Part shown: piece after piece, positions 18,117-26,768 of the stretch | Position numbering within the stretch: position 1 is the stretch's first letter | Layout: the number at the start of each line of letters is the position of its first letter | NCBI RefSeq assembly: GCF_001297705.1 | Contig: NZ_LIRF01000005.1 | Location: 583,699 to 647,698 of the forward strand | DNA: 64,000 nucleotides | Origin: Chryseobacterium sp. ERMR1:04 | GTDB lineage: Bacteria > Bacteroidota > Bacteroidia > Flavobacteriales > Weeksellaceae | Direction: 5' to 3' | The notes under the pieces: model-generated | What the model saw: only the letters and a program-made list of their open reading frames with translations | Told to the model about the DNA's origin: nothing | Databases searched by the model: none | Position numbers and translations under genes: made by a program

Positions 18117-19838
18117 ATGTCGATAATTATTCGTCCTCATTTTTATGTTTTTATACTATTAATTGTTCTCGTTCAACCTCTTTATGCACAAAAAGAGGGA
18201 TATAGTGGTTATTATCTGATCAAGCGGGAATATGAAAACAGGGCAAATAATGATTCGAGTGCGCTACCCTTAATCGAGAAATATATTGCTAAAGCTAAAG
18301 GCGAAAAGAATTATCCGAGACTTGTAGAGGGGTATCTTGATGCCATCCAGTATTCACCACATCCAAATGCTAAACTGAAATATGCCGACAGTGCGATCTT
18401 GGCAGCAAATTTAACAAAGAACGATAGTATATTAAGCAGGGCGTATCTGCACAAGGGAATCGTTTATTATTTTAATTTTAAAAAATATAAATTGGCCTTG
18501 GCTGAATATATGGTGGCCTACGAGTATTCAAAAAAGACTAATGATCAGTACCACAAGAATAGATTGGCCTATTTAATTGGTGTTGTTAAAAGTTATATTG
18601 GCCATTATGATGAAGCACTGGTATTATTTAAACAGACTAAAACTTTTTTTGAGGCGGAATCCCGCAAGAACATAAATCGTAATCTGATCTATGGAAGCAT
18701 TAGGGGATATTATAACAGCCTGCACCAAATGGCTGTCTGTTACCGTTATCTCGGTATTCCCAAATCAGCGGATTCATTGACGAATATTGGTCTGTCGCTC
18801 ACCACGGGAAATAAGGACTTTAGCCAGGAGTACGGGTATTTCCTTAAGGAAAAGGGCATCAGGCAATATTATGAGAAAGACTATCAGAATTCCATAAAAT
18901 CTTTAAATGGTTCGCTGATCTCGATTGCCAGTGCGGATGATTTTGCATGGGCGACGGTATGTTACTCCTATATTGGAAAGTCATATCAGGAACTTGGTGA
19001 TCACAATAAATCTAAGCTTTATTTCCAGAAAGTTGATTCCGTTTTTCAGAAACATAATTTTATACTTCCCGAACTAAGAAATAATTATGAGCAGTTAATC
19101 GCTGAATATAGAAAGGAAAACAATCCGCAAAAGGAACTGTACTATACCACGCAACTAATAAAAGCCGATAGCATTATAGGTCAGGATTTTGCCTATCTCT
19201 CATCCAAGATTCACCGCGAGTATGATCTGCGGGACTTGAGGGAAGAAAAAATGAGGCTGGAGCAAAATTCCACTGTAAGTGCGTGGGTGAATCGCACTTT
19301 AGGGATTATTGCTGGCATTCTTGTAATTGCCTTTGTTATAAAATATAGGGCTGAGAAGCGAGTACGGGAGAAATATAGGATTGTGGAACAAAAAATCCTC
19401 AACGGAGATCTTGTTCCTTCAAGAGATGAAAGCGTGAAAAAATCTGACATCGAAAAAGAAATTGTGGATGATCTATTGGATAAACTTGATGACTTTGAAA
19501 ACAACCTGGGTTTTTTGGAAAGTGGAATTACTTTAAACAAACTGGCCCTCAAATTTGATACAAATCATACGTATTTATCACAGATAATTAACGAGTATAA
19601 AGGGAATAATTTTAAAAGGTATCTGGTCGAGTTACGTATAGCCTATATTACAAAGAGACTTTATCAGGAAGAAAAATTACTTTCCTATAAAATCGAAACA
19701 TTGGCAGAAGAATGTGGAATTGCCTCGCGAAGCAATTTCTCAGATTTATTTCAGGAGATCAATGGAATACGCCCTAAAGATTTCATAAGGAAGCGGTGGG
19801 AGGATATTGCCAGAGAGAAAAAAGCTTTTGAGGTATAA
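18117..19838 (+). CDS. Membrane-anchored TPR and AraC-type helix-turn-helix regulator
   Basis: This 573-residue hybrid regulator has a signal-like N-terminus (FYVFILLIVLVQPLYAQ) and a periplasmic array of TPR-like helices (about 60-350, for example AYEYSKKTNDQYHKNRLAYL). One membrane helix follows at about 391-410 (LGIIAGILVIAFVIKY). The cytoplasmic C-terminal AraC domain lies at about 475-565 (GITLNKLALKFDTNHTYLSQ, IETLAEECGIASRSNFSDLF, NGIRPKDFI). Such proteins sense an extracytoplasmic signal, often a peptide, and act directly on DNA. The divergent secreted-peptide genes and the palindrome are obvious candidate targets. ATG 18117 is chosen because the signal sequence follows immediately. 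Confidence 0.86.
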   Translation: MSIIIRPHFYVFILLIVLVQPLYAQKEGYSGYYLIKREYENRANNDSSALPLIEKYIAKAKGEKNYPRLVEGYLDAIQYSPHPNAKLKYADSAILAANLTKNDSILSRAYLHKGIVYYFNFKKYKLALAEYMVAYEYSKKTNDQYHKNRLAYLIGVVKSYIGHYDEALVLFKQTKTFFEAESRKNINRNLIYGSIRGYYNSLHQMAVCYRYLGIPKSADSLTNIGLSLTTGNKDFSQEYGYFLKEKGIRQYYEKDYQNSIKSLNGSLISIASADDFAWATVCYSYIGKSYQELGDHNKSKLYFQKVDSVFQKHNFILPELRNNYEQLIAEYRKENNPQKELYYTTQLIKADSIIGQDFAYLSSKIHREYDLRDLREEKMRLEQNSTVSAWVNRTLGIIAGILVIAFVIKYRAEKRVREKYRIVEQKILNGDLVPSRDESVKKSDIEKEIVDDLLDKLDDFENNLGFLESGITLNKLALKFDTNHTYLSQIINEYKGNNFKRYLVELRIAYITKRLYQEEKLLSYKIETLAEECGIASRSNFSDLFQEINGIRPKDFIRKRWEDIAREKKAFEV

Positions 19839-19887
19839 TTACCAATCAGATTTCTGTAAAACTTATTCTATTTAACCCAGCACCGTA

Positions 19888-20478
19888 TTACAGTTTGTTT
19901 CTTGCAAATTTTACAATGTCTTCAGGTCCGGTAATCTCAGTTAATGGAATATTAAAATAGAAAGTTGTTTTTTGTGAAACAGGAATACCAAAAGCGTTAT
20001 TGGCCTTATATTCATGTGTAATTTTCCAGCCGTTAAAAAATGGTCGGTAGTGATTTTTTATGTAAGTAGTTTTTTTGCTGTAAAAATCAGCACTATCATT
20101 GTACATGGTTTGCTTTGCCGAAGCTTTTAGCATTACTTTCCATGCTTGCTTTTTCTTAGCCTCGTTTTTAATCGTATCGGCAGTGTAACCTACTGCTGCC
20201 AATTCTGTAAAAGCAGCAGTGCTCATGTCCAAGTAGTGCGAAACGGTATCTGCATAGGATTGGTAAGTAGAATCATCCTGATACGTTGTAAAAGCACTGT
20301 CCAATTTGCTAAATGTACCTGCTTCATATCCATAGGTATGATTTTTTCTAGCTGCAAATAGTTTTGCAATCAAAGCTTTTGCTTTTTCATCGGGTGTATG
20401 TGGCGTTTTATTACAGCCACTATAAAGCAGTAGCAGAAGGATACAAACAAGTGAAAGGTATTTTATTTTGCGATGCAT
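19888..20478 (-). CDS. Lipoprotein of unknown function
   Basis: This 196-residue protein has a lipoprotein signal (YLSLVCILLLLLYSGC, Cys at about 22) and a Lys/Ala/Thr-rich, mainly helical mature part. It ends in a beta-rich segment (AFGIPVSQKTTFYFNIPLTE). I do not recognise a family. It converges with the TPR-AraC gene; only about 49 bases separate the ends. It may be a surface or periplasmic protein. Confidence 0.7.
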   Translation of the reverse strand: MHRKIKYLSLVCILLLLLYSGCNKTPHTPDEKAKALIAKLFAARKNHTYGYEAGTFSKLDSAFTTYQDDSTYQSYADTVSHYLDMSTAAFTELAAVGYTADTIKNEAKKKQAWKVMLKASAKQTMYNDSADFYSKKTTYIKNHYRPFFNGWKITHEYKANNAFGIPVSQKTTFYFNIPLTEITGPEDIVKFARNKL

Positions 20479-20567
20479 GCATGTTTAATCTATACTTTTA
20501 AAAGTACAAAAAAAGAAATGATAATAATTTAATGGTTATCATTCGCTGTTCAGGGAGAAATATGTGC

Positions 20568-21374
20568 TTAAACAAAAAGCCAAATATTATTTTTATTGGT
20601 ATTTACCTGTTTAAAAAAGGCATTTGGATTAAGTGTTGTGAGGTTCTTGAAGCTTTTGATAAAATGAGATTGATCGTAAAACATATTTTCATAGGATAGT
20701 TCTGTTAAATTTTTGAAGTGTTTCTTAGTAGCGACTGAATTTCTGAAGCGTTGTATTTTGCGATATTCAGAAGGCGACTTTCCAAGATTTTTCATAAAGA
20801 TCTTATTGAGGTATTGCCTGCTGATATTATGCTTTAGTGCTATTTCTGCAATTTTATAATCAGATTCAACATCTTGTAATACATTCCTCATTAAGTTGAA
20901 ATTCTTATGCAATAGTTTAGATAGCCAATATTTTTCGAGTTCCTGAATTTGATATTTTCTTTCTTTATAATTTAAAATCTTTTCCATCTCTTGTTTAAAA
21001 TCCGGAAAGGCGTTGAATTGTACAATGTTGTTCTGCCGAAGAATATCACCAAAATCCTTTATGAAATGGTTTAGTCCTAGTGGTTTAAAGTAAATGGTAA
21101 TTTCAGTAACGGGTTTTTCATAAAATATTTCCACGGGAGAAACGTATCTCCAGACCAGATCAGCAGAGACGTTTGTTTGATCTGTTGGAATAACTGTAAT
21201 TTTATTCGCTTCCAATAATACATCTGTGTTAAGGCTTACAGAGATGATACAGTAATTATTGGGGAAAGTCCAGTATTTTAGTGGTTCTGCATTTTCATCG
21301 TGCAGGATGAAGTAATATCCTTTAATATATTTTTTAAGGATGCCGTTTTTTGGTTTGTAAAACTTGATTTTCAT
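20568..21374 (-). CDS. AraC-family transcriptional regulator
   Basis: This 268-residue soluble regulator has an N-terminal sensing domain (KPKNGILKKYIKGYYFIL) of the type often found with AraC domains in Bacteroidota. The C-terminal AraC DNA-binding domain lies at about 165-250 (YKIAEIALKHNISRQYLNKI, then LGKSPSEYRKIQRFRN and YDQSHFIKSFKNLT). It stands alone with no obvious operon partner, so its target is unknown. Confidence 0.85.
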   Translation of the reverse strand: MKIKFYKPKNGILKKYIKGYYFILHDENAEPLKYWTFPNNYCIISVSLNTDVLLEANKITVIPTDQTNVSADLVWRYVSPVEIFYEKPVTEITIYFKPLGLNHFIKDFGDILRQNNIVQFNAFPDFKQEMEKILNYKERKYQIQELEKYWLSKLLHKNFNLMRNVLQDVESDYKIAEIALKHNISRQYLNKIFMKNLGKSPSEYRKIQRFRNSVATKKHFKNLTELSYENMFYDQSHFIKSFKNLTTLNPNAFFKQVNTNKNNIWLFV

Positions 21375-21958
21375 TAGAGGCCATTTTTCAAGTTATAGTT
21401 TATAATTATGCCTAAGATCTCTCTAGATGAGAGACTTTTAAACACAATTGACTTTTCTACACTTTTGAATCCGGCCAGAGATAGGGAGTGAAAAAAATTA
21501 TCTTTATGCAAATATAAGCTATAAATCACATAATTGAGATAAAATGGCTGATTGTGTCGTTCCGTTGATTTGAAAACTGAGGATTAGCGAATTATTGGGT
21601 TTGTTAGAGGATAGCGAAAGAAATGAGCAAATATTTACCAAATTGTACAAAGCGGTTCTGCCACAAAAGAAGCAGTAAAAACCAATGGGAATAATTTTAT
21701 TTAGATCTATCCATTTATAATGTGCGGCGTTCTTTTGCTTCTTTTCTTTGGCCGCTGATGTGGAAAGAAAAGAAGTTCCTCCAAATGTAAGAAGGGATAT
21801 TTGGAATATCCCACGCAAAAGTCCGCAACTGTATTCGGCAATTTCGGGGAATGTGGCAGGAAAAATTGATGAATGGTGTTGCTCCGATTTTGGCGTGCAA
21901 AGATGTTCCCGAACACGGGGTGGGGGTATCTTTGTACCAACCGCCATTTGGCGGTTCG
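21375..21958. other. Intergenic junction at the end of the PRTRC block
   Basis: This is about 580 bases with overlapping frames on both strands but none with protein-like composition. It contains the inverted repeat at 21738-21775. Base composition shifts here from the AT-rich flank to the more GC-rich PRTRC block, so it may hold one end of the imported element. No direct repeat or tRNA was recognised. Confidence 0.4.
21738..21775. repeat. 12-bp inverted repeat with 14-bp loop
   Basis: The arms CTTCTTTTCTTT (21738-21749) and AAAGAAAAGAAG (21764-21775) are perfectly complementary. The loop contains GGCCGCTGATGT. The palindrome could end minus-strand transcription from the PRTRC genes, or be part of a dispersed repeat common in Bacteroidota. 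Confidence 0.5.
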
Positions 21959-22759
21959 TTAAACTTTTATGGGTTGTGCGCGAAAATCTTTAAGATTCAG
22001 GAAAAAGCCCCTGTTTTCGGTAAATCCATTTCTAAACAGATTCCACAATAAAGAGCAACCCATTTGTGCGAGCGTGGAATTGATGTATAAATCCTGTTTT
22101 TCCAATGCTTCGGCTAAAGAACAGCTAGGCGTGTCGTCTTCGGATTCCGATTGTTTTAGTAAATCTCCAAATTCCTCGGTAACAAAAGGCAGATGGGCAA
22201 CCGTTTCATATTTTTCGGATTGTGGTTGTTCTAACTTTTCTATAGTGGATAGTATAACCTGTCCTGTAAATTTCCCATTTCCAAAATCGAGCCAATACTT
22301 TGGCGTATTACGATAACCCCATTGGTTATTGATGCCCCTCAAAATTTCAGCAATTTCAAAACGTGCGCTCACCGTATCTACGCAGGAGATGTAAATGTTT
22401 GCCTGTGCATTTTCGGGTGCTTTTCCCAATGTATTTTTTTGAAATTTTATGGTTTCTGCTTTCCAGTTTGTTCCTGACCATCGGTTAGCCCTGTTAATGA
22501 GGGCAACCGATTTATACAATCCTACCTCACACTGCGCAAATCGTTGTCTGCCTAAATTGGCTTCGGTAATGATGTCATCATCCCACAATCTAACCGACAA
22601 GCCTGCATGTCCCAAGTCAATCAAACTGTGGTTCATTTCAAGCAGGGCAGTGAGAACCTTTGATCCTGTACCGCCTGCACCAATAAGGTTTACTTCAATC
22701 GGATTGGTTGGGTTCAGCAGGTAGTTATCTGTAAAATGGATTCTCATTTTTGGTATCAT
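21959..22759 (-). CDS. PRTRC system ThiF-family (E1-like) protein
   Basis: This 266-residue nucleotide-binding protein belongs to the ThiF/MoeB/E1 superfamily. The Rossmann nucleotide loop is LIGAGGTGSK (about 25-34). The acidic ATP/Mg site follows in LWDDDIITEANLGRQRF (about 58-74), and a cysteine follows in YISCVDT. The length and order match the ThiF member of the PRTRC (ParB-related, ThiF-related cassette) group. E1-like enzymes adenylate the C-terminal glycine of a ubiquitin-like or sulfur-carrier protein. A candidate carrier lies in the same operon. Its ATG overlaps the stop of protein B by 4 bases. Confidence 0.85.
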   Translation of the reverse strand: MIPKMRIHFTDNYLLNPTNPIEVNLIGAGGTGSKVLTALLEMNHSLIDLGHAGLSVRLWDDDIITEANLGRQRFAQCEVGLYKSVALINRANRWSGTNWKAETIKFQKNTLGKAPENAQANIYISCVDTVSARFEIAEILRGINNQWGYRNTPKYWLDFGNGKFTGQVILSTIEKLEQPQSEKYETVAHLPFVTEEFGDLLKQSESEDDTPSCSLAEALEKQDLYINSTLAQMGCSLLWNLFRNGFTENRGFFLNLKDFRAQPIKV

Positions 22760-23481
22760 CGCAGTACATTTTTAAGGGTTCTGTTGGTTTTTATTAATTT
22801 TTCTTTTGGGAAAGGCTTATCCGTATGGATTAACTTTTTAAAAATACTGACCAGATTGCCGTTTATCGGGTTATGACTAGGCATTAAATGGCTGAAATAG
22901 GAGTTAAAAAAATAGTTTTCCCAAGCGGTGGTAAATTCTTCTAATGAAGCGGTTTTCTTGATGTTCACATCCACCGTTCCCATACATACCGCTCCATCTG
23001 AATTGACATTAAAAAAAGGAGCATGGTAAAGCGGGGTTTTTTCTGTTGGTCTGTTGCCCGTGTTCAGGGCGTAGACCGAAATCCTGTTTCTGTTAGCCAC
23101 CCAAAGAAGAGGGGGCAAATTTGCCTTCCCATTTGGAATACCCAATTTTTCTATAAAAAGCAGATTTCTTAATTGTGCTTTACTGTACCATATTACAATA
23201 CCATCGTGCATGGGGTCAACCTGTAGTATATGACTGCCTATAACTCCATCTGATTTTAAAAATGGCTTTTTATCGCTAGACTCTATTGTTAAGGATTTAG
23301 CTAAGGCACTAGCTTCACGCAGGGTTAAAGGATGGGCGTTAATTAAGTTTCCGTGTTTATCCATATCGAATGATTCTACATAGCAGTCGGGATTTCCCGT
23401 TACGGTTTGATAGAAAACCAAAGCCGATTTGGGGTGGTAAAGTGTACCAAAATTTTCAGTAAGGTCAGTTGAGGTGTCCAT
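22756..23481 (-). CDS. PRTRC system protein B, E2-like motif present
   Basis: This 241-residue protein is recognisable as PRTRC protein B by its position and by segments such as HPKSALVFYQTVTG and LPPLLWVANRNRISVYAL. A notable stretch is H153-APFF-NV, then SDGAVC166-MGT. It resembles the HP(N)-x-G-x-(I/V)-C-L core around the catalytic cysteine of ubiquitin-conjugating (E2) enzymes. A role as the conjugating partner of the ThiF E1-like protein is an inference from this motif. It overlaps its neighbours on both sides. Confidence 0.8.
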   Translation of the reverse strand: MDTSTDLTENFGTLYHPKSALVFYQTVTGNPDCYVESFDMDKHGNLINAHPLTLREASALAKSLTIESSDKKPFLKSDGVIGSHILQVDPMHDGIVIWYSKAQLRNLLFIEKLGIPNGKANLPPLLWVANRNRISVYALNTGNRPTEKTPLYHAPFFNVNSDGAVCMGTVDVNIKKTASLEEFTTAWENYFFNSYFSHLMPSHNPINGNLVSIFKKLIHTDKPFPKEKLIKTNRTLKNVLR

Positions 23482-24655
23482 TTTTTGTTTTTTTATAAGT
23501 GTTTAGGAGATAAATTAATTCATCCAATACATCGAACAGACGATTTTCAAAATTTAGGCTGTTAGCTGATATTGGGCGACCATCGAAGCATTTGAAAATT
23601 TGGGGTTCCTGTACATCGCCATATTCATTAAATTCATTGTTGATACATTCCGAAAGGCTTTCAGAGAGCCAACCCGTGCTATCTGCCCAAAAGGAAATGT
23701 ACTTCTCCATAGGTATAGTTTCCTGCTCGTATGCATCATAATCGTTACTATCATCATGAAGCGGTTTTGCATTTCTAAAGATATTCTCGTCAGGGTATTG
23801 GGTATAAAGTTCAAAGGCTTCTTTTGCCATTCTCAGGCATTCGATATCAAATTCATCAAGGGCTTTAAAAAGGTTTAAGCGGTGTTCAAAAGCTGTTAAG
23901 GTTTTGCGGTTGTAGATTTTTTGTTCCACAAGGTCGCCAATGCGCTCTGCCTGTTTGAGTTCATCTTTACAGTTTTGATTATCCACATCTTCTTCATCCT
24001 GTTCAATCCAATCACTCATCATTTCGTACTGCCAATACAGGTATGAATCTTCCTGCCTGTAGTAGGGAACATCAACAATATGGTATAAGTAACTGCAAAC
24101 CGATAGGAGTAATTGTGCCGTTTTAGTTCTTCTTTTATCTTTCAGCATTGAAAAGAGTGGGACTACGGGAATGTAGAATAAAGTTAATCCAACGTTGCAA
24201 GATTCCTTAGCCATTAGGAAATGTTTCTTCGTCTCCTGTACAAACTGTAAGTTTTCCAGATTATTGACTTTGTTTTTTAACTGGGTTTTTGCATTCCAAA
24301 GGGAAAGCGCTATATTGTACGGATAGGAAAATTGCCCTGTATCAAGTAACTCAATCCCGTAGTGCTTTGAAAGTCTCGAAAGGGAAATATAAAATTCCCG
24401 TTCCATTTTACTTGTTCTCTCACTAGCTTGCAGAGATTGCGCTGTTTTCAGTTTGGGCAGGAACTTGGTTTTTAGAAAACCATTGGAAGCATGGCTATCG
24501 GCACAGACTGGCGTTTGTCTTTTCGGATTTCCTGTGCATCCCTTGTCCGTTCCATCCATTTTGAAAACTCGTAAAGTTGCCTGTTCAACTGTCTCTGCCG
24601 TTTTTCTTCGGGTGTTTTTATTGTCCCCGATATGATAGGTTGTTGCATGGTTCAT
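23465..24655 (-). CDS. Hypothetical PRTRC-operon protein (position of protein F)
   Basis: This 396-residue soluble acidic protein overlaps protein B by 17 bases. It is mostly helical from residue 85 on (FYISLSRLSKHYGIELLDTG, KKHFLMAKESCNVGLTLFYI, EQDEEDVDNQNCKDELKQAE). The first 80 residues are low-complexity, and a later ATG may be the real start. It lies between proteins C and B, the place sometimes occupied by PRTRC protein F, but I cannot confirm the family. Confidence 0.65.
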   Translation of the reverse strand: MNHATTYHIGDNKNTRRKTAETVEQATLRVFKMDGTDKGCTGNPKRQTPVCADSHASNGFLKTKFLPKLKTAQSLQASERTSKMEREFYISLSRLSKHYGIELLDTGQFSYPYNIALSLWNAKTQLKNKVNNLENLQFVQETKKHFLMAKESCNVGLTLFYIPVVPLFSMLKDKRRTKTAQLLLSVCSYLYHIVDVPYYRQEDSYLYWQYEMMSDWIEQDEEDVDNQNCKDELKQAERIGDLVEQKIYNRKTLTAFEHRLNLFKALDEFDIECLRMAKEAFELYTQYPDENIFRNAKPLHDDSNDYDAYEQETIPMEKYISFWADSTGWLSESLSECINNEFNEYGDVQEPQIFKCFDGRPISANSLNFENRLFDVLDELIYLLNTYKKTKNGHLN

Positions 24656-24672
24656 TTCTTTAAATTTTTAAT

Positions 24673-24891
24673 TTAACCTTTAGTGCCAATCACGCTTTCA
24701 AACTTATATTGTACTTTATCATCCTTAATTTTAGGTGCTGATATTTTAGCAGTTGTTAAAATGGGATAGGTGTTGGCATAGAAATTCAATACGCTTTCAA
24801 CGCTCCATTTCGGTTCGGGGTCGTTCAGGGTAATTTCCTGTTCTTTTTCTTTAAGAATAAATACTCTTTCGAGTTGGGTAGCTAATAACAT
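24673..24891 (-). CDS. PRTRC system protein C
   Basis: This 72-residue protein has the PRTRC-C pattern: LERVFILKEKEQEITLNDP, then WSVESVLNFYANTYPILTTA, and a beta strand VQYKFESVIGTKG at the end. The order of strands and helix fits a small beta-grasp (ubiquitin-like) domain. The natural C-terminus is a glycine (GTKG, stop at 24673-24675). A free C-terminal glycine next to an E1-like gene is what a protein modifier would need; this is inference. Confidence 0.85.
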   Translation of the reverse strand: MLLATQLERVFILKEKEQEITLNDPEPKWSVESVLNFYANTYPILTTAKISAPKIKDDKVQYKFESVIGTKG

Positions 24892-24922
24892 GATCGTTGA
24901 TTTTTGGGATTAATTAATTGTT

Positions 24923-25444
24923 TTACTCCCCGAATAGGCTAGGGGCAAGAAATTTTTCTAGTTCCGACATTCTTTTGCGGATGGCTTCGTTGTATTCGGG
25001 AAAGTCTGCGATTTTTGGCAGTGCTGTCCAAGATTCCTTGTACTTGTGTTCTTTTTCAAGGTCAGCAGATTTTGACATGGCTTCCTGAAATTTTTTATTT
25101 TTCCCCTCTTTTTCTTTTTTCTCCTTTTCGGTTTTTTCCTTCTCTATTGCCGAATGTTTTTTGGCTTCCTCCATCTGTTTCATAAAGAATTCCATATTAA
25201 CCATCAGTCCGGAAGCCATTTCAAGTGGTGAGGTGATGGTTCCAAAAAAGTCCTCGTCCAATTCCTGTGCTGTTCCCCTAAGCGTACAGGGTACGATTAA
25301 GTGTTTGGCATTATCGCTACAACTTTCGTTTTGAAGCAATACCGATACTATCCAATTGCTTTCTGCGCCCTTTTTGATGGTGATTTGCAAATCTCCTGTG
25401 ATATTCATTTGGGCTATCTGATTGAAAAAATTAGTTCGTTCCAT
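24923..25444 (-). CDS. PRTRC system protein E
   Basis: This 173-residue protein starts NFFNQIAQMNITGDLQITIK and contains VPCTLRGTAQELDEDFFGTI. These are typical of PRTRC protein E. A long charged coiled-coil segment lies at about 95-125 (EKEKTEKEKKEKEGKNKK). The end resembles a short helical domain. Its function is not known. It overlaps the gene upstream by 14 bases and precedes protein C by about 30 bases. Confidence 0.82.
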   Translation of the reverse strand: MERTNFFNQIAQMNITGDLQITIKKGAESNWIVSVLLQNESCSDNAKHLIVPCTLRGTAQELDEDFFGTITSPLEMASGLMVNMEFFMKQMEEAKKHSAIEKEKTEKEKKEKEGKNKKFQEAMSKSADLEKEHKYKESWTALPKIADFPEYNEAIRKRMSELEKFLAPSLFGE

Positions 25445-25703
25445 AATTGAGAATTATTTTTTTAGTCATTAAGTTTAAAATGCTTTCTTCGTCATGTCCG
25501 ATTGCACGAAGACGTTTTTCATAGCTTGCCATATTTTCGGCATATTCTACTCTTCCTTCTTCTCCGCGCAGTATAAGCAGGTGTGTATTCCAATCGGGCA
25601 GGGCGTTTCTAATGATGTTCCTTAATTTTTCAGCATATTTTCGTTCCCTCTGTTGCCATTCATTAGGAAAGGCTTGGTCTACGTAATTTTTTAGTGTGGA
25701 CAT
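25431..25703 (-). CDS. Small hypothetical protein of the PRTRC block
   Basis: This 90-residue helical, basic protein (WQQRERKYAEKLRNIIRNAL) overlaps the protein E start by 14 bases, which indicates translational coupling. No family was recognised. Conservation of the overlap suggests a genuine gene. Confidence 0.65.
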   Translation of the reverse strand: MSTLKNYVDQAFPNEWQQRERKYAEKLRNIIRNALPDWNTHLLILRGEEGRVEYAENMASYEKRLRAIGHDEESILNLMTKKIILNYGTN

Positions 25704-25708
25704 ATTTT

Positions 25709-26110
25709 CTAACCTTGATTTTGCCCGATAAATTTTTCAATAGAAAGTCTTGCTTTAAGGTTCATTCTATCGGCATATTTTTGGGCTTCCTTTCTGGTTT
25801 TAAAACTGCCGTGGGCTGTTTTCCATGTTACTTTTGTTTTATGTACCAATGAAGGTGTTTTGTAAGCATCGTAAGTAGTCCCTAAAATTTCAACTTCGCG
25901 CTTAACCCTTAAAACTTGAATGTATTCAGCCTTTATTTGCGTATCGGGATAATGGGTGGATAGTAACAAATTTTCCTTTTCGTCAACGATTTGGAATTTA
26001 ACATAATCGCTGTCGCTGAGCATGATGTTGAATAAATCATCTATGATGAATGTACAATCCAGTAAAACCCGCTCTGCAAACTTTTTGTAGGTGATGATTC
26101 CAATTTTCAT
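25709..26110 (-). CDS. Hypothetical protein of the PRTRC block
   Basis: This 133-residue mixed alpha/beta protein (MKIGIITYKKFAERVLLDC) has a basic C-terminal helix with the segment KEAQKYADRMNLKARL. It ends 5 bases before the next gene start. I do not recognise a family. Its place within a tight minus-strand operon supports it as a real gene. Confidence 0.65.
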   Translation of the reverse strand: MKIGIITYKKFAERVLLDCTFIIDDLFNIMLSDSDYVKFQIVDEKENLLLSTHYPDTQIKAEYIQVLRVKREVEILGTTYDAYKTPSLVHKTKVTWKTAHGSFKTRKEAQKYADRMNLKARLSIEKFIGQNQG

Positions 26111-26177
26111 AATTATTTTTATGTATTATTTTACGTTTAGTATCAATGTGCTATGGTTATTTATCAGTTAGGGCGTT

Positions 26178-26564
26178 TTAAATGACTTTTGCTTCGCTGA
26201 AAAGAAAGTGTATTCCCTGCCTTAGTTTTAAGTTACATTCTGCCGTAGAGGCGTATTCGATAAGGCAATGAATGGTGAATAGTGCGTTGTAACCATCAAA
26301 TAGCTGGTCGGCAAACCATCGGTGATTTTTATGCAGTTTGCTACTGCAATGTTTTATGGCCTTTTCAACATTTCGCACAAGACTGTACCAAAAATTGGCG
26401 GTTAGTAAAGTTCCCTTCCAAATACTTTTCTTATGGTCTTCATTTTTGAGAAATCGCTCTATTTCTTTTGAAATAAACAGGGTTATGTTGGGCAGTTCTT
26501 CGGGCAATAGGTCTGCAAGCATTTTTCCCTTTTCTACGTTATTCATTCGCTCTAGTGGTTTCAT
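26178..26564 (-). CDS. Hypothetical helical protein
   Basis: This 128-residue protein is nearly all helical (EELPNITLFISKEIERFLKN, WYSLVRNVEKAIKHCSSKLH). It overlaps the 68-residue gene upstream by 26 bases. It resembles small accessory proteins of Bacteroidota conjugative elements, but no specific family can be named. Confidence 0.6.
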   Translation of the reverse strand: MKPLERMNNVEKGKMLADLLPEELPNITLFISKEIERFLKNEDHKKSIWKGTLLTANFWYSLVRNVEKAIKHCSSKLHKNHRWFADQLFDGYNALFTIHCLIEYASTAECNLKLRQGIHFLFSEAKVI

Positions 26565-26745
26565 ATCGTTGCTGTTTTGTCGTTATTTTGATATTTTTTT
26601 TATCTTGACAATGGCAGATTCGGGGGCATTTCTCGGCTGTCATTATCTTTTCTTTTGCACCCTGCTCGCCACTAAGAGAAACTACGGAGAGGTTTATTTT
26701 TCCTGTATCGTGTTTGAGGGTGGCTCTATAGATTTCTATTTGCAT
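26539..26745 (-). CDS. Small hypothetical protein
   Basis: This 68-residue protein has a short strand-rich N-terminus (MQIEIYRATLKHDTGKINLS) and a basic, cysteine-containing C-terminus (CPRICHCQDKKNIKI). It lies in line with the surrounding operon and overlaps its downstream neighbour. No family was recognised; it may be a real accessory gene. Confidence 0.45.
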   Translation of the reverse strand: MQIEIYRATLKHDTGKINLSVVSLSGEQGAKEKIMTAEKCPRICHCQDKKNIKITTKQQRYETTRANE

Positions 26746-26768
26746 TGGATTTTTTTTGAAGTGTAGAT

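Noticed and set aside
17935..18126. A 63-codon plus-strand frame across the palindrome
   Set aside because: It spans the candidate operator and overlaps the TPR-AraC start. Its composition is not protein-like.
21519..21947. Overlapping minus- and plus-strand frames of 60-142 codons next to the ThiF gene
   Set aside because: The frames overlap each other on both strands, lack start signals and have repeat-like composition (FLSTSAAKEKKQKNAAH), so they reflect a dispersed palindromic sequence rather than a gene.
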